Assembly: GCF_016307205.1 (NCBI RefSeq) | Contig: NZ_JAEIJD010000012.1 | Location: forward strand, 21,118 to 85,117 | Origin: Pontibaca salina | GTDB taxonomy: Bacteria > Pseudomonadota > Alphaproteobacteria > Rhodobacterales > Rhodobacteraceae | Length of the DNA stretch: 64,000 bases | Reading direction: 5' to 3' | In this document: piece after piece, positions 19,654 to 28,759 of the stretch | Numbering within the stretch: the stretch's first letter is position 1 | How the letters are laid out: each line of letters opens with the position of its first letter | The notes under the pieces: model-generated | Databases searched by the model: none | The model's input: the letters and a program-made list of their open reading frames with translations, nothing else | Told to the model about the DNA's origin: nothing | Made by a program: the position numbers and the translations under genes

Positions 19654-19794
19654 GGAGGTCTCCTTGGGTCAGGGCATGTGACTGTGGCGATAGCGGCGCG
19701 GCTGGCGGGCCAATTGCTCATCACGCGCCCGTCACTGGCCTTGCAGACATGACATCTATAAGTCAGAAATAGATGCTCAAGCAAGGATTTCAGA

Positions 19795-20658
19795 ATGAGA
19801 GATGAACGCCTAAGCCGATTCCGTGACGCCCACTCCGACAGGACAACGGCAAAGGGCGTGCCGGACACGCCGCAAACGCGGAACCCGGCCTATCGGTTGG
19901 CTTTCGCTGATGACGATTTTCTGTGCCGCGAGGAGCTGCGGCCAGTGCGCCTGCAACTGGAATTGCTGAAACCGCAGATGGCTTTGGATGAGATGCAGAT
20001 CGCCAGCACGGTTGTGCTGTTTGGTGGCGCCCGCATCCCCGACCCCGCGCATAAGGATGAGGCACGCACGGAAACGCTGGCAGGACTGTCAAAATATTAC
20101 GATCAGGCGCGCGAATTTGCGCGGTTGATAACCGAGCGATCGGTCGCCAATGGCCAGCGCGAAAATGTGGTCTGCACCGGCGGCGGCCCCGGCGTCATGG
20201 AAGCCGGAAACCGCGGCGCGTATGATGCGGGCGGCATTTCCATCGGTCTGAACATCGTGCTCCCGCATGAACAGGCCCCCAATGAATTTGTCACGCCCGA
20301 TCTGGCATTCAACTTCCATTATTTCGCGATCCGCAAGATGCATTTCCTGATGCGGGCCAAGGCAATCTGCATTTTTCCCGGCGGATTCGGGACGCTGGAT
20401 GAAATGTTCGAAACCCTGACCTTGATCCAGACTGGCCGGATGGAGCGCATCCCGTTCCTGCTGTTTGGCCGCGAGTTCTGGGAGCGGATCATCAACTGGC
20501 CTGCACTGGCCGATGCTGGCACCATTTCGGACGAGGATTTGGACCTGTTCCGCTATGTCGAAACCGCGCAAGAGGCGATCCATCTGATCGACAATTGGCC
20601 CGATGCGGGTAAAAAACGCAGCACGATTCCGGATCTGCCAGAGACGGTCGACCCCTGA
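19795..20658 (+). CDS. LOG family protein (TIGR00730, Rossmann-fold phosphoribohydrolase-like)
   Basis: A 287-residue protein of the LOG/lysine-decarboxylase-like family. The hallmark PGGxGTxxE motif is visible as FPGGFGTLDEMFE (about residues 196-208), and an upstream VCTGGGPGVMEAGNRGA stretch forms the nucleotide-binding region. Relatives cleave nucleoside 5'-monophosphates, such as cytokinin riboside monophosphates, releasing the base. The true bacterial substrate is unknown. The first 75 residues form an extra N-terminal segment, as in the longer LOG subgroup. It is divergent from dapD and converges on rlmN with a 6-bp gap. Confidence 0.87.
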   Translation: MRDERLSRFRDAHSDRTTAKGVPDTPQTRNPAYRLAFADDDFLCREELRPVRLQLELLKPQMALDEMQIASTVVLFGGARIPDPAHKDEARTETLAGLSKYYDQAREFARLITERSVANGQRENVVCTGGGPGVMEAGNRGAYDAGGISIGLNIVLPHEQAPNEFVTPDLAFNFHYFAIRKMHFLMRAKAICIFPGGFGTLDEMFETLTLIQTGRMERIPFLLFGREFWERIINWPALADAGTISDEDLDLFRYVETAQEAIHLIDNWPDAGKKRSTIPDLPETVDP

Positions 20659-20664
20659 TTCGGC

Positions 20665-21846
<1,182 letters not shown>

Positions 21847-21904
21847 AGTGTTACCTTTGGGATTCGGAGTGGCAGAGGGACCCTATATAGGGTTTCGCGC
21901 GCAT

Positions 21905-21941
21905 TTCCAAACAAACAAGGCCGCACCTTTGCAGGTGCGGC
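21905..21941 (-). terminator. Terminator of the IalB-family gene
   Basis: A perfect 9-bp GC-rich stem (GCCGCACCT with AGGTGCGGC, 21920-21941) with a 4-nt loop lies about 30 bp after the stop of the minus-strand IalB gene. On that strand it is followed by CTTGTTTGTTT, a T-rich tail. Confidence 0.8.
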
Positions 21942-21971
21942 TATAACTAACGGATTAATCGGTCGGTCAGA

Positions 21972-22505
21972 TCACTTTGAACAGCGTTTCGCCGCGTCCT
22001 CAACCGCCGCGGTGAAGCCCATCAGCGAGAATGTATCCTTGGTCTGCGTACCGCGCGACGAGCGTGCCGTCAGGACCGCATCGGCGCCCCGTTTCATCGC
22101 GGCGATGATCTTGGCGTCATCCTCGGTGGTGGCGGGCCAGGCCCAGTCACCATCGGTGAACAATTCGAATTGGTCGTCGCCAATCTTGAGATTGACGGTC
22201 GAGCCATCGGCAAAGGGATAGCCACCGGTGAAGGTCAGTTGACCTTTTACCCCGGCAGCAGGGCGGTAGAACACGAACAGCAGGATATCGCCCCGTCGCA
22301 CGGCCACCGTACGCCCGTCGCGGGTGTTGACGGTTTTCTTGGGGGCCGACACGCTCCAGCATTCGGTGGGATTGTCCTCGACGAACACGCTCCAGTCGGT
22401 TTTTGCAGCAACCCGGTTCGAGCTTTGTTGCTGCGCCGATACAGCAGTGGCCATCACGGCCAGAGACAGGCCCGCGATCAATCTGCGGGCGAGTGGTGAT
22501 CTCAT
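21972..22505 (-). CDS. Invasion-associated locus B (IalB) family protein
   Basis: A 177-residue exported protein. A signal peptide is clear (RRLIAGLSLAVMATAVSA, cleavage about residue 24). The IalB domain follows, with WSVSAPKKTVNT, DILLFVFYRPA and the basic-acidic segment IGDDQFELFTDGDWAWP. The last residues keep the family's paired cysteines (C in ECWSVSA and in KRCSK). The family was named from Bartonella invasion, but in free-living alphaproteobacteria it is a periplasmic protein of unknown role. The start at 22505 is chosen because the signal peptide begins there. Confidence 0.88.
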   Translation of the reverse strand: MRSPLARRLIAGLSLAVMATAVSAQQQSSNRVAAKTDWSVFVEDNPTECWSVSAPKKTVNTRDGRTVAVRRGDILLFVFYRPAAGVKGQLTFTGGYPFADGSTVNLKIGDDQFELFTDGDWAWPATTEDDAKIIAAMKRGADAVLTARSSRGTQTKDTFSLMGFTAAVEDAAKRCSK

Positions 22506-22677
22506 TTTGTCCAGCCTCCAGACTGTCCTTACCTCAATTTCCAGAACGGCGCCTGCGGACCTTGCCGGCCGTCTTGTGGCGCTGCCCGTCGCTTGCCGAC
22601 ATGCGCATCCTAGCGTAATTAGCACCGCGGGCGAAAGACCGGAATGACATGAATTCGCCAAGTTGTGAGGTGCTAGG

Positions 22678-23685
22678 ATGAACAGACCCGAACCATTGGC
22701 CGAAATCTGGCGGGGTCCGCTTCTGGAAAGCGTCCACGCGGGACACGCGGTGATCTGCGATGCCAAGGGCGAAGTCGTGCGCGCTTGGGGCGATCCGCAG
22801 GCGGTGATCTATCCTCGCAGTTCGGCCAAGATGATTCAGGCGCTGCCTTTGCTGACCTCAGGTGCAGCGGATAAATTCGGCCTGACCGATGAGCAACTGG
22901 CGCTGGCCTGTGCCTCGCATACGGGTGCCGCGATCCATACCGACCGCGCGCTTGCCTGGCTAAATCAGTTGGAATTGACGGATGACGATTTGCGCTGCGG
23001 GCTGCAGATGCCCAGCGACAAGACAGCCAGCCGCGATCTGATCTGCGCCGATAGCAGCCCGTGTCAAATTCACAATAACTGCTCTGGCAAACATTGCGGT
23101 TTCCTGACGCTGAATGCGCATATGCAGGCCGGACCGGATTACGAAAAGATCGATCACCCGGTACAGCAGGCCTGTCTGGCCGCCTTTGAAGAGGTAACCG
23201 ACCAGACCAGTCCGGGTTATGGCATCGATGGCTGCTCGGCACCTAATTTCGCCACGACCATGCACGGTCTGGCCCGGGCAATGGCGTTCTTTGCCAGCGC
23301 CCGCGACGGGGGCAGCCGCATGGCAACGGCGGCGCAGCGGCTGACGGCCGCGATGATGGCGCATCCCGAATTGGTCGCTGGCGAGGGCCGTGCCTGCACC
23401 GGTCTGATGCGCGCCATGGATGGCAAGGTTGCGGTCAAGATGGGGGCAGAGGGGGTTTTCATCGCCATCGTGCCCGAGTTGCAACTGGGCGTGGCGGTCA
23501 AGATTGCCGATGGGGCCAATCGCGGCGCGGAATGTGCCATTGCTGCGATTCTGGTGGGTCTGGGCGTGCTGGATGCAAGCCATCCTGCGGCGCAGGAATT
23601 CATGACCCCGGTGCTGCGCAGTTGGCGCGGGATTGAAGCGGGGGCAATGCGGCCTGCATCCGGGTTACTAACGCGAACCGGCTGA
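22678..23685 (+). CDS. Asparaginase (Rhizobium etli AnsA type, thermolabile II family)
   Basis: A 335-residue enzyme of the asparaginase_II family, unrelated to the E. coli AnsA/AnsB fold. Visible motifs are PRSSAKMIQALP (Ser-Ser-x-Lys, about residues 47-58), CASHTG, and NNCSGKHCGFL, which carries the zinc- and active-site cysteine/lysine region. It hydrolyses L-asparagine to aspartate and ammonia. It is divergent from ialB and converges on serB with a 3-bp gap. Confidence 0.88.
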   Translation: MNRPEPLAEIWRGPLLESVHAGHAVICDAKGEVVRAWGDPQAVIYPRSSAKMIQALPLLTSGAADKFGLTDEQLALACASHTGAAIHTDRALAWLNQLELTDDDLRCGLQMPSDKTASRDLICADSSPCQIHNNCSGKHCGFLTLNAHMQAGPDYEKIDHPVQQACLAAFEEVTDQTSPGYGIDGCSAPNFATTMHGLARAMAFFASARDGGSRMATAAQRLTAAMMAHPELVAGEGRACTGLMRAMDGKVAVKMGAEGVFIAIVPELQLGVAVKIADGANRGAECAIAAILVGLGVLDASHPAAQEFMTPVLRSWRGIEAGAMRPASGLLTRTG

Positions 23686-23688
23686 TTA

Positions 23689-24564
23689 TCAGGCCGCAAA
23701 CTCCTCCTGCGCATAACCTTGTAAATAAAGCAGCGCGGTTAGATCGCCGTGGTTTACGCGGATCTCGCACTCGGCGGCGACACTGGGCTTGGCGTGCAGG
23801 GCAACGCCGGTTCCGGCCCGGTGCAACATGCCCAGATCATTAGCACCATCGCCAACGGCGATCACGTCGGTCTCGGCAATGCCCAGTTTTGCGCTGATCT
23901 GTTCCAGCGCTTCGATCTTGGCCTCGCGCCCGAGGATCGGACGCGCAACATCGCCGGTCAGCTTACCTTCCTCGATCAGCAGCGTATTGGCGCGGTTTTC
24001 GTCAAAGCCAAGCTGCGCGGCGACGGCGGCGGTAAAGGCCGTAAATCCGCCCGATACCAGCGCTGCATAAGCGCCGTTCGCCTGCATCGTGGCGACCAGC
24101 GTCCGCCCGCCCGGCATCAGGGTGATGCGTTCGGCGAGAACCTGCGCGATCACATCTTGATCCAACCCTTGCAGCAGCGCGACGCGTTCGATCAGGGCGG
24201 CTTCGAAATCCAGTTCGCCATTCATCGCGCGGGCGGTGATGTCGCGCACCTGTGCCCCAAACCCGGCCACATCGGCAAGTTCGTCAATGCATTCCTGCCG
24301 GATCATGGTGCTGTCCATATCCGCCAACAGCATCTTTTTGCGGCGCTCTTTCGCGGGCTGAATCGCCAGATCGATTTTCAGCGATTGCAGGTTGGTCCAA
24401 ACCGCCCACAGATTGTCTGGTGAGTGGGGCAGGGTAAATTCCGCCGCCTCATTCGGGGCTAGCCACAAAGCATCTCCGCCGCCCCAGGCATTGCGCAGCG
24501 AGTCGACCAGCGCCGGCTCAAGCGTGGGCCGTTCGGGATTGGCAAGAAGGGTGGCAATATACAT
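23689..24564 (-). CDS. serB: Phosphoserine phosphatase
   Basis: A 291-residue HAD-superfamily phosphatase, the last step of serine synthesis. Motif I is MADMDSTMI (about residues 83-91), motif II lies in ALVSGGFTAF and motif III/IV in VIAVGDGANDLGML. The N-terminal 75 residues form an extra regulatory-type segment before the catalytic domain. In the ancestral chromosome it would face serC-serA across a short divergent region; a 10-kb element now separates them. Confidence 0.95.
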   Translation of the reverse strand: MYIATLLANPERPTLEPALVDSLRNAWGGGDALWLAPNEAAEFTLPHSPDNLWAVWTNLQSLKIDLAIQPAKERRKKMLLADMDSTMIRQECIDELADVAGFGAQVRDITARAMNGELDFEAALIERVALLQGLDQDVIAQVLAERITLMPGGRTLVATMQANGAYAALVSGGFTAFTAAVAAQLGFDENRANTLLIEEGKLTGDVARPILGREAKIEALEQISAKLGIAETDVIAVGDGANDLGMLHRAGTGVALHAKPSVAAECEIRVNHGDLTALLYLQGYAQEEFAA

Positions 24565-24637
24565 CTGGCCGGTCTCCGATCAGCATCGCACGCGGGCGGT
24601 CGGTCTGTCGTTTGATGCTATAGCCACCTTTTTTGTC

Positions 24638-24666
24638 TTGTGAAAGACCGCCCTGCACCCTATCAA
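24638..24666 (+). promoter_or_regulatory. Probable native serC promoter, now cut off from serC
   Basis: TTGTGA (24638-24643), a 17-bp spacer and TATCAA (24661-24666) point toward attL. The predicted start site falls at about 24672-24674, exactly at the beginning of the leader-like GTGGGACACC sequence. Before element 1 inserted, this would have driven the serC leader; today it reads into the integrase gene from its 3' side. Confidence 0.5.
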
Positions 24667-24668
24667 AA

Positions 24669-24696
24669 ACGTGGGACACCCCTCCCCAACGAGGGG
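24669..24696 (+). repeat. attL core repeat
   Basis: Left copy of a 28-bp direct repeat, beginning ACGTGGGACACCC and ending CCCCAACGAGGGG. It lies 6 bp beyond the integrase stop codon and differs from the right copy at one base (C here, T in attR). It is a remnant of the first hairpin of the serC leader. Confidence 0.85.
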
Positions 24697-24702
24697 TAGT
24701 GT

Positions 24703-25728
24703 TCATGCCGTATTTCCCGTGTGATTTCTGATACTTGCGCTTGATCCGCAATCTGGTTGTGTCAGTTTTGTGTCAAATAGGGCGTCAGTCACAGTCTTGT
24801 CTTTGAGGGCGTGGGCGTAGGTCCGCAGAACGGTTGTGGCGTCTTTCCAGCCCCCGCGCTCTGCCACGGTCTTGGGGTCAAAGCCCTGATGCAGCATCGA
24901 TGTTGCAAAGCCATGGCGGCAGCAGTGGGGGGTCAATGGTTCGATCCCGGCCCGGGCGGCAACATTGTTCCAGACTTTCGTGACGCTGCCCCGGCCTGCA
25001 TAGCCGAATACCAGTTCAGATGGGTTTCGATTGCCGCCAATATTTGCCAGGGCCGCAATCACGCGGGACGGCAGATGCGCATCGCGGATGTGCTCCGTCT
25101 TGGTTTGGCTGATGATCGCGATCGCGCTCGACAGATCCACGTCCGCCCATGTGAGGGCGGTTGCTTCGCCGACGCGCGCGCCGGTGGCAAACATGAACAA
25201 ACAGAGCGCAGCGAGATGCGGCAACCCGTCTTGTGTTGCTTGGCTTGCGAAGGCGTTGACCCATGCCAGATCTGCGGGCGTTTTCTTCTTGGCAGTGACC
25301 GTGAACCGCTTGACCCGGATCGGATCGCACCAGCCAAGCGATGAGGCGTAATTGATCGCCGCAGCAGTTGGGACAATGACCTGGCGGTTCCATGTTGCTG
25401 GCTGTGCGTTCGGATAGATCATGCGAGCCGATCGACGGATCGCTTCGGGCGTGATGCCCTCGACCCGTGCATTCTTCCAGTAGCTTGCCAACTTCGCCAG
25501 AAACCTGTCAGATTTGCCCGTATCGAGATATGCCGTAAAGGTCTGTGCCATCGTCAGCCCCGCGCCCGGTCCATCGAAACGACGCTGCCATGCCCGGTGC
25601 TCGACTTCCGCCGCGAACCTTTGGGCGATTTCTTTTTCAGTCGCGCCTGTAGTGCCGCGTAGTCTCCGCCCGGCAACAGTTCCCGAGTAGTGCCAGATGC
25701 GGCCGCGCTTTGTGAGGGTGAGGGACAT
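24703..25728 (-). CDS. int: Tyrosine-type site-specific integrase
   Basis: A 341-residue tyrosine recombinase. The catalytic set is complete: Arg185 in FATGARVGEA, Lys210 in SQTKTEH, His268 and Arg271 in PHCCRHGFAT, Trp294 in GGWKDA and Tyr304 in LRTYAHA. A SAM-like core-binding domain occupies about residues 60-140, and an arm-binding N-terminus precedes it. It is placed directly beside attL, as expected for the enzyme that inserted this element. Its 5' end overlaps the upstream HTH gene by 175 nt in another frame, which is unusually long. The N-terminal residues look family-like, so the long start is favoured over an internal one. Confidence 0.95.
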   Translation of the reverse strand: MSLTLTKRGRIWHYSGTVAGRRLRGTTGATEKEIAQRFAAEVEHRAWQRRFDGPGAGLTMAQTFTAYLDTGKSDRFLAKLASYWKNARVEGITPEAIRRSARMIYPNAQPATWNRQVIVPTAAAINYASSLGWCDPIRVKRFTVTAKKKTPADLAWVNAFASQATQDGLPHLAALCLFMFATGARVGEATALTWADVDLSSAIAIISQTKTEHIRDAHLPSRVIAALANIGGNRNPSELVFGYAGRGSVTKVWNNVAARAGIEPLTPHCCRHGFATSMLHQGFDPKTVAERGGWKDATTVLRTYAHALKDKTVTDALFDTKLTQPDCGSSASIRNHTGNTA

Positions 25729-25907
25729 GGTTTCATCGCCTCCATGAACAGGGTCACGTCATCTTCCAGCATGATCATTGTCTTGCCTTGCTCGCGACAA
25801 GCCCCGAGTTGGCGCGCCATTGCGCGAACGGACCGTTCCGACAGCCCAAAGTGGTCTGCCAATTGAGCGGGCGTAACATACGGGGGAAGAAGGGCGGGGC
25901 GGGTCAT
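25554..25907 (-). CDS. Helix-turn-helix protein, probable excisionase/AlpA-like
   Basis: A 117-residue protein. Residues 11-55 form a MerR/excisionase-type winged helix (VTPAQLADHFGLSERSVRAM, then the wing region with GKTMIML), as in phage excisionases and AlpA regulators. The C-terminal half is low-complexity and basic (KKKSPKGSRRKSS) and overlaps the integrase start by 175 nt, so this tail may be a by-product of the overlap. Its position just before int suggests a role in directionality of excision or in control of int. The stop of the upstream gene overlaps its ATG by 4 nt. Confidence 0.75.
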   Translation of the reverse strand: MTRPALLPPYVTPAQLADHFGLSERSVRAMARQLGACREQGKTMIMLEDDVTLFMEAMKPCPSPSQSAAASGTTRELLPGGDYAALQARLKKKSPKGSRRKSSTGHGSVVSMDRARG

Positions 25908-26491
25908 TCTTCCTTCACCTCGACGTTTTCGTTAACCGCCAGCGCAACGCTGATCATCGGGGCTTGGTTGAGGCCCCGGATAGTTTGCAGGCACTCATTT
26001 CTTCTCTCGGCATAGGCTTCGATCACGTCATGTGCCGATCCGTCGAAGTGCGCGACGCCTCTAGTTCCGCCTTTTGAAAAGGTGACCTTTGCAGATCGCA
26101 TCTGCTCGTTGATCTCCACGCGCCTTAGAAAAGCGGGAACAGCCCCTCGGAAAGAAAAGAACGATTGCAGGACGCCCTCTAGGGATCTGTCATCTTCGCC
26201 CAGGGCGGAAATGTCGCCTTCGGAATACGACGTGTTAAGGGTCAATGATCCATACGCCGACAGGCTCTCAACTGCGCGGGCTGGTCGATCCGTGGACAGC
26301 AGAACGATGGTCATGCGGGCCGCATCCAGGGGCTTCATGTCCGGCGCGTTGGTGCCTCTCGCACCTGTGGTCAAAAGCCCGGACTCTTTCAGGTTACGCG
26401 CATGGACCGTCACCGAGTTGAGCGGGACGGAGTACGCTTGCGCGATAAGCTTATCAAATGCTGCTGCTTTCATGCTATCTGCGTATCCCAC
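25904..26491 (-). CDS. Hypothetical phage-element protein
   Basis: A 195-residue protein. The first 60 residues could form a winged-helix-like region (FDKLIAQAYSVPLNSVTVHA, then RNLKESGLLTTGARG), similar to regulators that require a match between a DNA-binding start and an effector part. The rest is soluble and unrecognised. The stop overlaps the following HTH gene by 4 nt. An internal ATG six codons down is an alternative start. A regulatory role is only an inference from position. Confidence 0.65.
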   Translation of the reverse strand: MGYADSMKAAAFDKLIAQAYSVPLNSVTVHARNLKESGLLTTGARGTNAPDMKPLDAARMTIVLLSTDRPARAVESLSAYGSLTLNTSYSEGDISALGEDDRSLEGVLQSFFSFRGAVPAFLRRVEINEQMRSAKVTFSKGGTRGVAHFDGSAHDVIEAYAERRNECLQTIRGLNQAPMISVALAVNENVEVKEE

Positions 26492-26562
26492 GAATAGAAA
26501 TCTGTCAATTCCATTTGCGTACTTTGCGGAGTCCGGGTCAACATGGTTAACGGGCGCTATTT

Positions 26563-27033
26563 TTAATTATTATTGAAATGACGCTCCAGCTCGTCATCGC
26601 GCGCGATGCGTTCGCGGTTTCCGAGAATGTCGGCGATCCGGTCCAGCGCCAGCGCGGCGCGGTGCAGGCCGGATGCCACCTGATCCGCAAGATAGATCGT
26701 AGCATCGCGGGTGCGGCCCTCATCCTCGACGTTGCCATCACGGACCATGGCGTCCAGCGCATAGGACAGGTGCAAGGCTTGTTCGAACCCTTCGGGATAC
26801 CGCGAACCGCCTCTATGCATGACTTTGCGGGCAGCTTTGATTACTGCATCCGGATCGGTTGGCAATGACTCGAGATACCGCGCCTGTTTTTCCCGCAAGG
26901 CATTAGTCTGGCGCAGGAAGCTGTCATAGACGAAATCCATTGTCAGGGCGTGGCCGTGGACCTGGTTGCTCTCCCATTCGGTGACGGGTTCAGGCTTTTC
27001 CGCCGCCTGAGGGTTGCTCACGTGCTCATTCAT
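26563..27033 (-). CDS. Hypothetical phage-element protein
   Basis: A 156-residue protein, acidic at the N-terminus (MNEHVSNPQAAEKPEPVTEW), then helical and rich in Ala, Arg and Asp (DQVASGLHRAALALDRIADI). No domain is recognised. It overlaps the preceding 63-residue gene by 8 nt, so the two are coupled. The start at 27033 is preferred because the upstream extension is the out-of-frame coding part of that small gene. Confidence 0.6.
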   Translation of the reverse strand: MNEHVSNPQAAEKPEPVTEWESNQVHGHALTMDFVYDSFLRQTNALREKQARYLESLPTDPDAVIKAARKVMHRGGSRYPEGFEQALHLSYALDAMVRDGNVEDEGRTRDATIYLADQVASGLHRAALALDRIADILGNRERIARDDELERHFNNN

Positions 27034-27217
27034 GGCCGACCTCCAACATCTTGTTGACGCGCCGGAGGGCGGTCCGGATATAGCTGCGCGCCTCGCGCTC
27101 GGCTTGGCTATAGCCGTTGCTCCGTTCGGTCGCATCCAGCGAAAGGGTCAGGCAATCATGGATTTCGTTGAGTCTGGCGACGCCGGGCGCGTCTGTGCTA
27201 TGGGCTTGAACAGCCAT
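27026..27217 (-). CDS. Small hypothetical phage-element protein
   Basis: A 63-residue, probably all-helical protein (RLNEIHDCLTLSLDATER, REARSYIRTALRRVNKML). AAAGGAGG sits about eight bases before the ATG, a strong ribosome-binding site for such a small gene. It is the first gene of the minus-strand early cluster and faces the plus-strand ribbon-helix-helix gene across 119 bp. Confidence 0.65.
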   Translation of the reverse strand: MAVQAHSTDAPGVARLNEIHDCLTLSLDATERSNGYSQAEREARSYIRTALRRVNKMLEVGHE

Positions 27218-27304
27218 TCTCTGATCCTCCTTTGATCAGGTTTCGGTTAGGGCTGGCAGGGTGTTGGTAGCACCTTGTCAGCCTGCGTCGTTTTCGACAT
27301 CATA

Positions 27305-27329
27305 AACCTAGGCTCACAGACGATAGGTT
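27305..27329. promoter_or_regulatory. Inverted-repeat operator candidate
   Basis: AACCTA, 13 bp, TAGGTT: an exact 6-bp inverted repeat placed 7 bp before the TTG start of the ribbon-helix-helix gene and in the divergent gap to the minus-strand cluster. It is a plausible autoregulatory site for that protein. Confidence 0.4.
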
Positions 27330-27336
27330 GTCAACA

Positions 27337-27507
27337 TTGAAAACCGAAAAGAACAAGGGCGGCAGGCCACGTGCTTTCGCGACACCAATCACTTTGCGCC
27401 TTCATCCTGAGTTACTCGCTTGGGTGGATGCCGAGCGCGCCAAGCATGATCCGCCGCCATCCCGGCCGGAAATGATCCGCCGCCTTCTGGATCAGATCCG
27501 GGAATGA
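27337..27507 (+). CDS. Tiny ribbon-helix-helix (CopG/Arc-like) regulator, TTG start
   Basis: A 56-residue protein starting at TTG: MKTEKNKGGRPRAFATPI, then TLRLHPELLAWVDAERAK and PSRPEMIRRLLDQIRE. The pattern of a short beta strand (ITLRL) followed by two helices, with the second beginning SRPEMIRRLL, is the ribbon-helix-helix DNA-binding fold. It is the only plus-strand gene of the element and separates the early cluster from the head operon, as expected for a repressor or switch. An AGG about nine bases upstream is a weak ribosome-binding site. The TTG assignment is by inspection. Confidence 0.7.
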   Translation: MKTEKNKGGRPRAFATPITLRLHPELLAWVDAERAKHDPPPSRPEMIRRLLDQIRE

Positions 27508-27508
27508 T

Positions 27509-27536
27509 GGGGCCTCCTCAATTTTGAGGACGCCCC
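27509..27536 (+). terminator. Hairpin after the ribbon-helix-helix gene
   Basis: GGGGC, one mismatch, TCCTCA, loop ATTT, TGAGGA, one mismatch, GCCCC: an 11-bp interrupted stem that begins 2 bp after the stop. There is no T-tract, so termination is possible but not certain. Confidence 0.45.
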
Positions 27537-27599
27537 TGAAGTGATTGGCCCGGCCCCGGTTCCATCGCCGTGCCGAGCCTGCGCCGCGCCCGCGAAAGG

Positions 27600-27684
27600 T
27601 AGGCAGGCCGCGCCATCTCGGGGTTTACCCACTCGCCGAGTAACGGGGTCGCTTCGGTCCTGATGCCCAGGCGCGACCTGCCTA
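27600..27684. other. Long hairpin directly downstream of the portal gene
   Basis: TAGGCAGG (27600-27607) pairs with CCTGCCTA (27677-27684), then after one mismatch CGCGCC (27609-27614) pairs with GGCGCG (27670-27675), giving 14 pairs in 15 positions. The 55-nt loop contains a further GGG-TTTA-CCC hairpin. It begins 5 bp after the portal stop on the minus strand. There is no T-run, and the pairing is much longer than needed for a terminator. It could be an RNA element, an mRNA 3'-end stabiliser or a DNA packaging signal. Confidence 0.55.
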
Positions 27685-27689
27685 TCTCG

Positions 27690-28754
27690 TTAGGTCCAAT
27701 CGACCAGTTTCATTGCGCCGGACACGTCCGCAGTCGGAATGTCGGCTTCTTTTGCCTCCGCCATTGCCTTGATAATCGTGGACAGTGCCCGAGCCCGTCC
27801 GCCTGCGTCATACGCCTGCAAGGGTCGGGTTGTGTCGATCGTGACCGCTGCGCCCAGCTTGGCTGTGGCCTCGTCTGCCAGAAGCTGCGCGATCGGCTGC
27901 AAGGTCCAGACCGCCAACTGGCGCTGTGCCTCGCGAATAGCCGGTCCTGTGGCCGCGCGATTGAAATATGAGGGCAGGACACCATAGGCCATGGTGATGC
28001 CGTCACGGGCCGCTGCCAGCGTCTCGGCGGTCATTGATTTGGACAGGTCCGGCGACAGCTGGTCCGGCTTCTGCCCGATCGTCGGGTTCATGCCTGCCGC
28101 CGTCGCCTGTGCAACGCCCTCGACCACCAGCGTAGAGCCGCGCCGCCCTCGGAACGCGCCACGCATCGACGCCATGTCATCGGCCCCGGTGTCTGGCAGG
28201 TGCGCGATCAGTGAGCCGAGCGGTGCATTTTCGAACGTCTCGGCAAGGGCAGTCTCGACCGCGTGAAGCATTCCACCGGTGAGGCTCGATCGACGCAGCG
28301 GGGCGGTGCCGATCCATGGCGTCACGGCGTCGGTGCCGATGCGCAGATGCAGCACCTCGGGGGCAAGGGCCGTCTGGCTGCGCCCGCCGCCAGCATCGGC
28401 GATGGTCAGGCGATAGGCGCGGGGCTTGCCGTTGCGCGTGGTCACGTCCCAATCTACCGCGGGAACCAGTCCATCTTCGGTGGCCAGAAGCACCGATTCC
28501 CCGTTGAGTGCGACCGATCGGGCGATCATTGCCATGGTTTGCCTGGTCAACAGGTCGGTGCCATCCACGTCAGCCATCGCGAACCCGCCTTCCCAGAGGC
28601 TGATGCAGCTTTGCACGGTGGCGGTCAGTTCGGCCACGCCGCGCCGGCCGCTGATGAAGCTATCGCGCGCGGCCATGATCTCGGCGGTGTAGCCTGCGCC
28701 GCTCGATCGGGTTTCGACGGGCGCAGTTTTGCGCCGGTTGAACCATCCCAGCAT
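27690..28754 (-). CDS. HK97-family phage portal protein
   Basis: A 354-residue portal protein, which forms the dodecameric DNA gate at one capsid vertex. It begins MLGWFNRRK, as is typical, and contains the characteristic regions around VLHLRIGTDAVTPWIGTAPL, ENAPLGSLIAHLPD and GITMAYGVLPSYFNRAATGP. At about 354 residues it is at the short end for HK97 portals. The start at 28754 is chosen because GGAGG lies nine bases before it; a GTG at 28763 and an ATG at 28760 overlap the protease stop and are alternatives. It is the last gene of the head operon. Confidence 0.88.
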   Translation of the reverse strand: MLGWFNRRKTAPVETRSSGAGYTAEIMAARDSFISGRRGVAELTATVQSCISLWEGGFAMADVDGTDLLTRQTMAMIARSVALNGESVLLATEDGLVPAVDWDVTTRNGKPRAYRLTIADAGGGRSQTALAPEVLHLRIGTDAVTPWIGTAPLRRSSLTGGMLHAVETALAETFENAPLGSLIAHLPDTGADDMASMRGAFRGRRGSTLVVEGVAQATAAGMNPTIGQKPDQLSPDLSKSMTAETLAAARDGITMAYGVLPSYFNRAATGPAIREAQRQLAVWTLQPIAQLLADEATAKLGAAVTIDTTRPLQAYDAGGRARALSTIIKAMAEAKEADIPTADVSGAMKLVDWT

Positions 28755-28759
28755 TGTCA

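Noticed and set aside
27689..27695. GTTAGGT next to a long hairpin, resembling an integron attC site
   Set aside because: The matching RYYYAAC box is missing and the sequence is part of the portal stop region.
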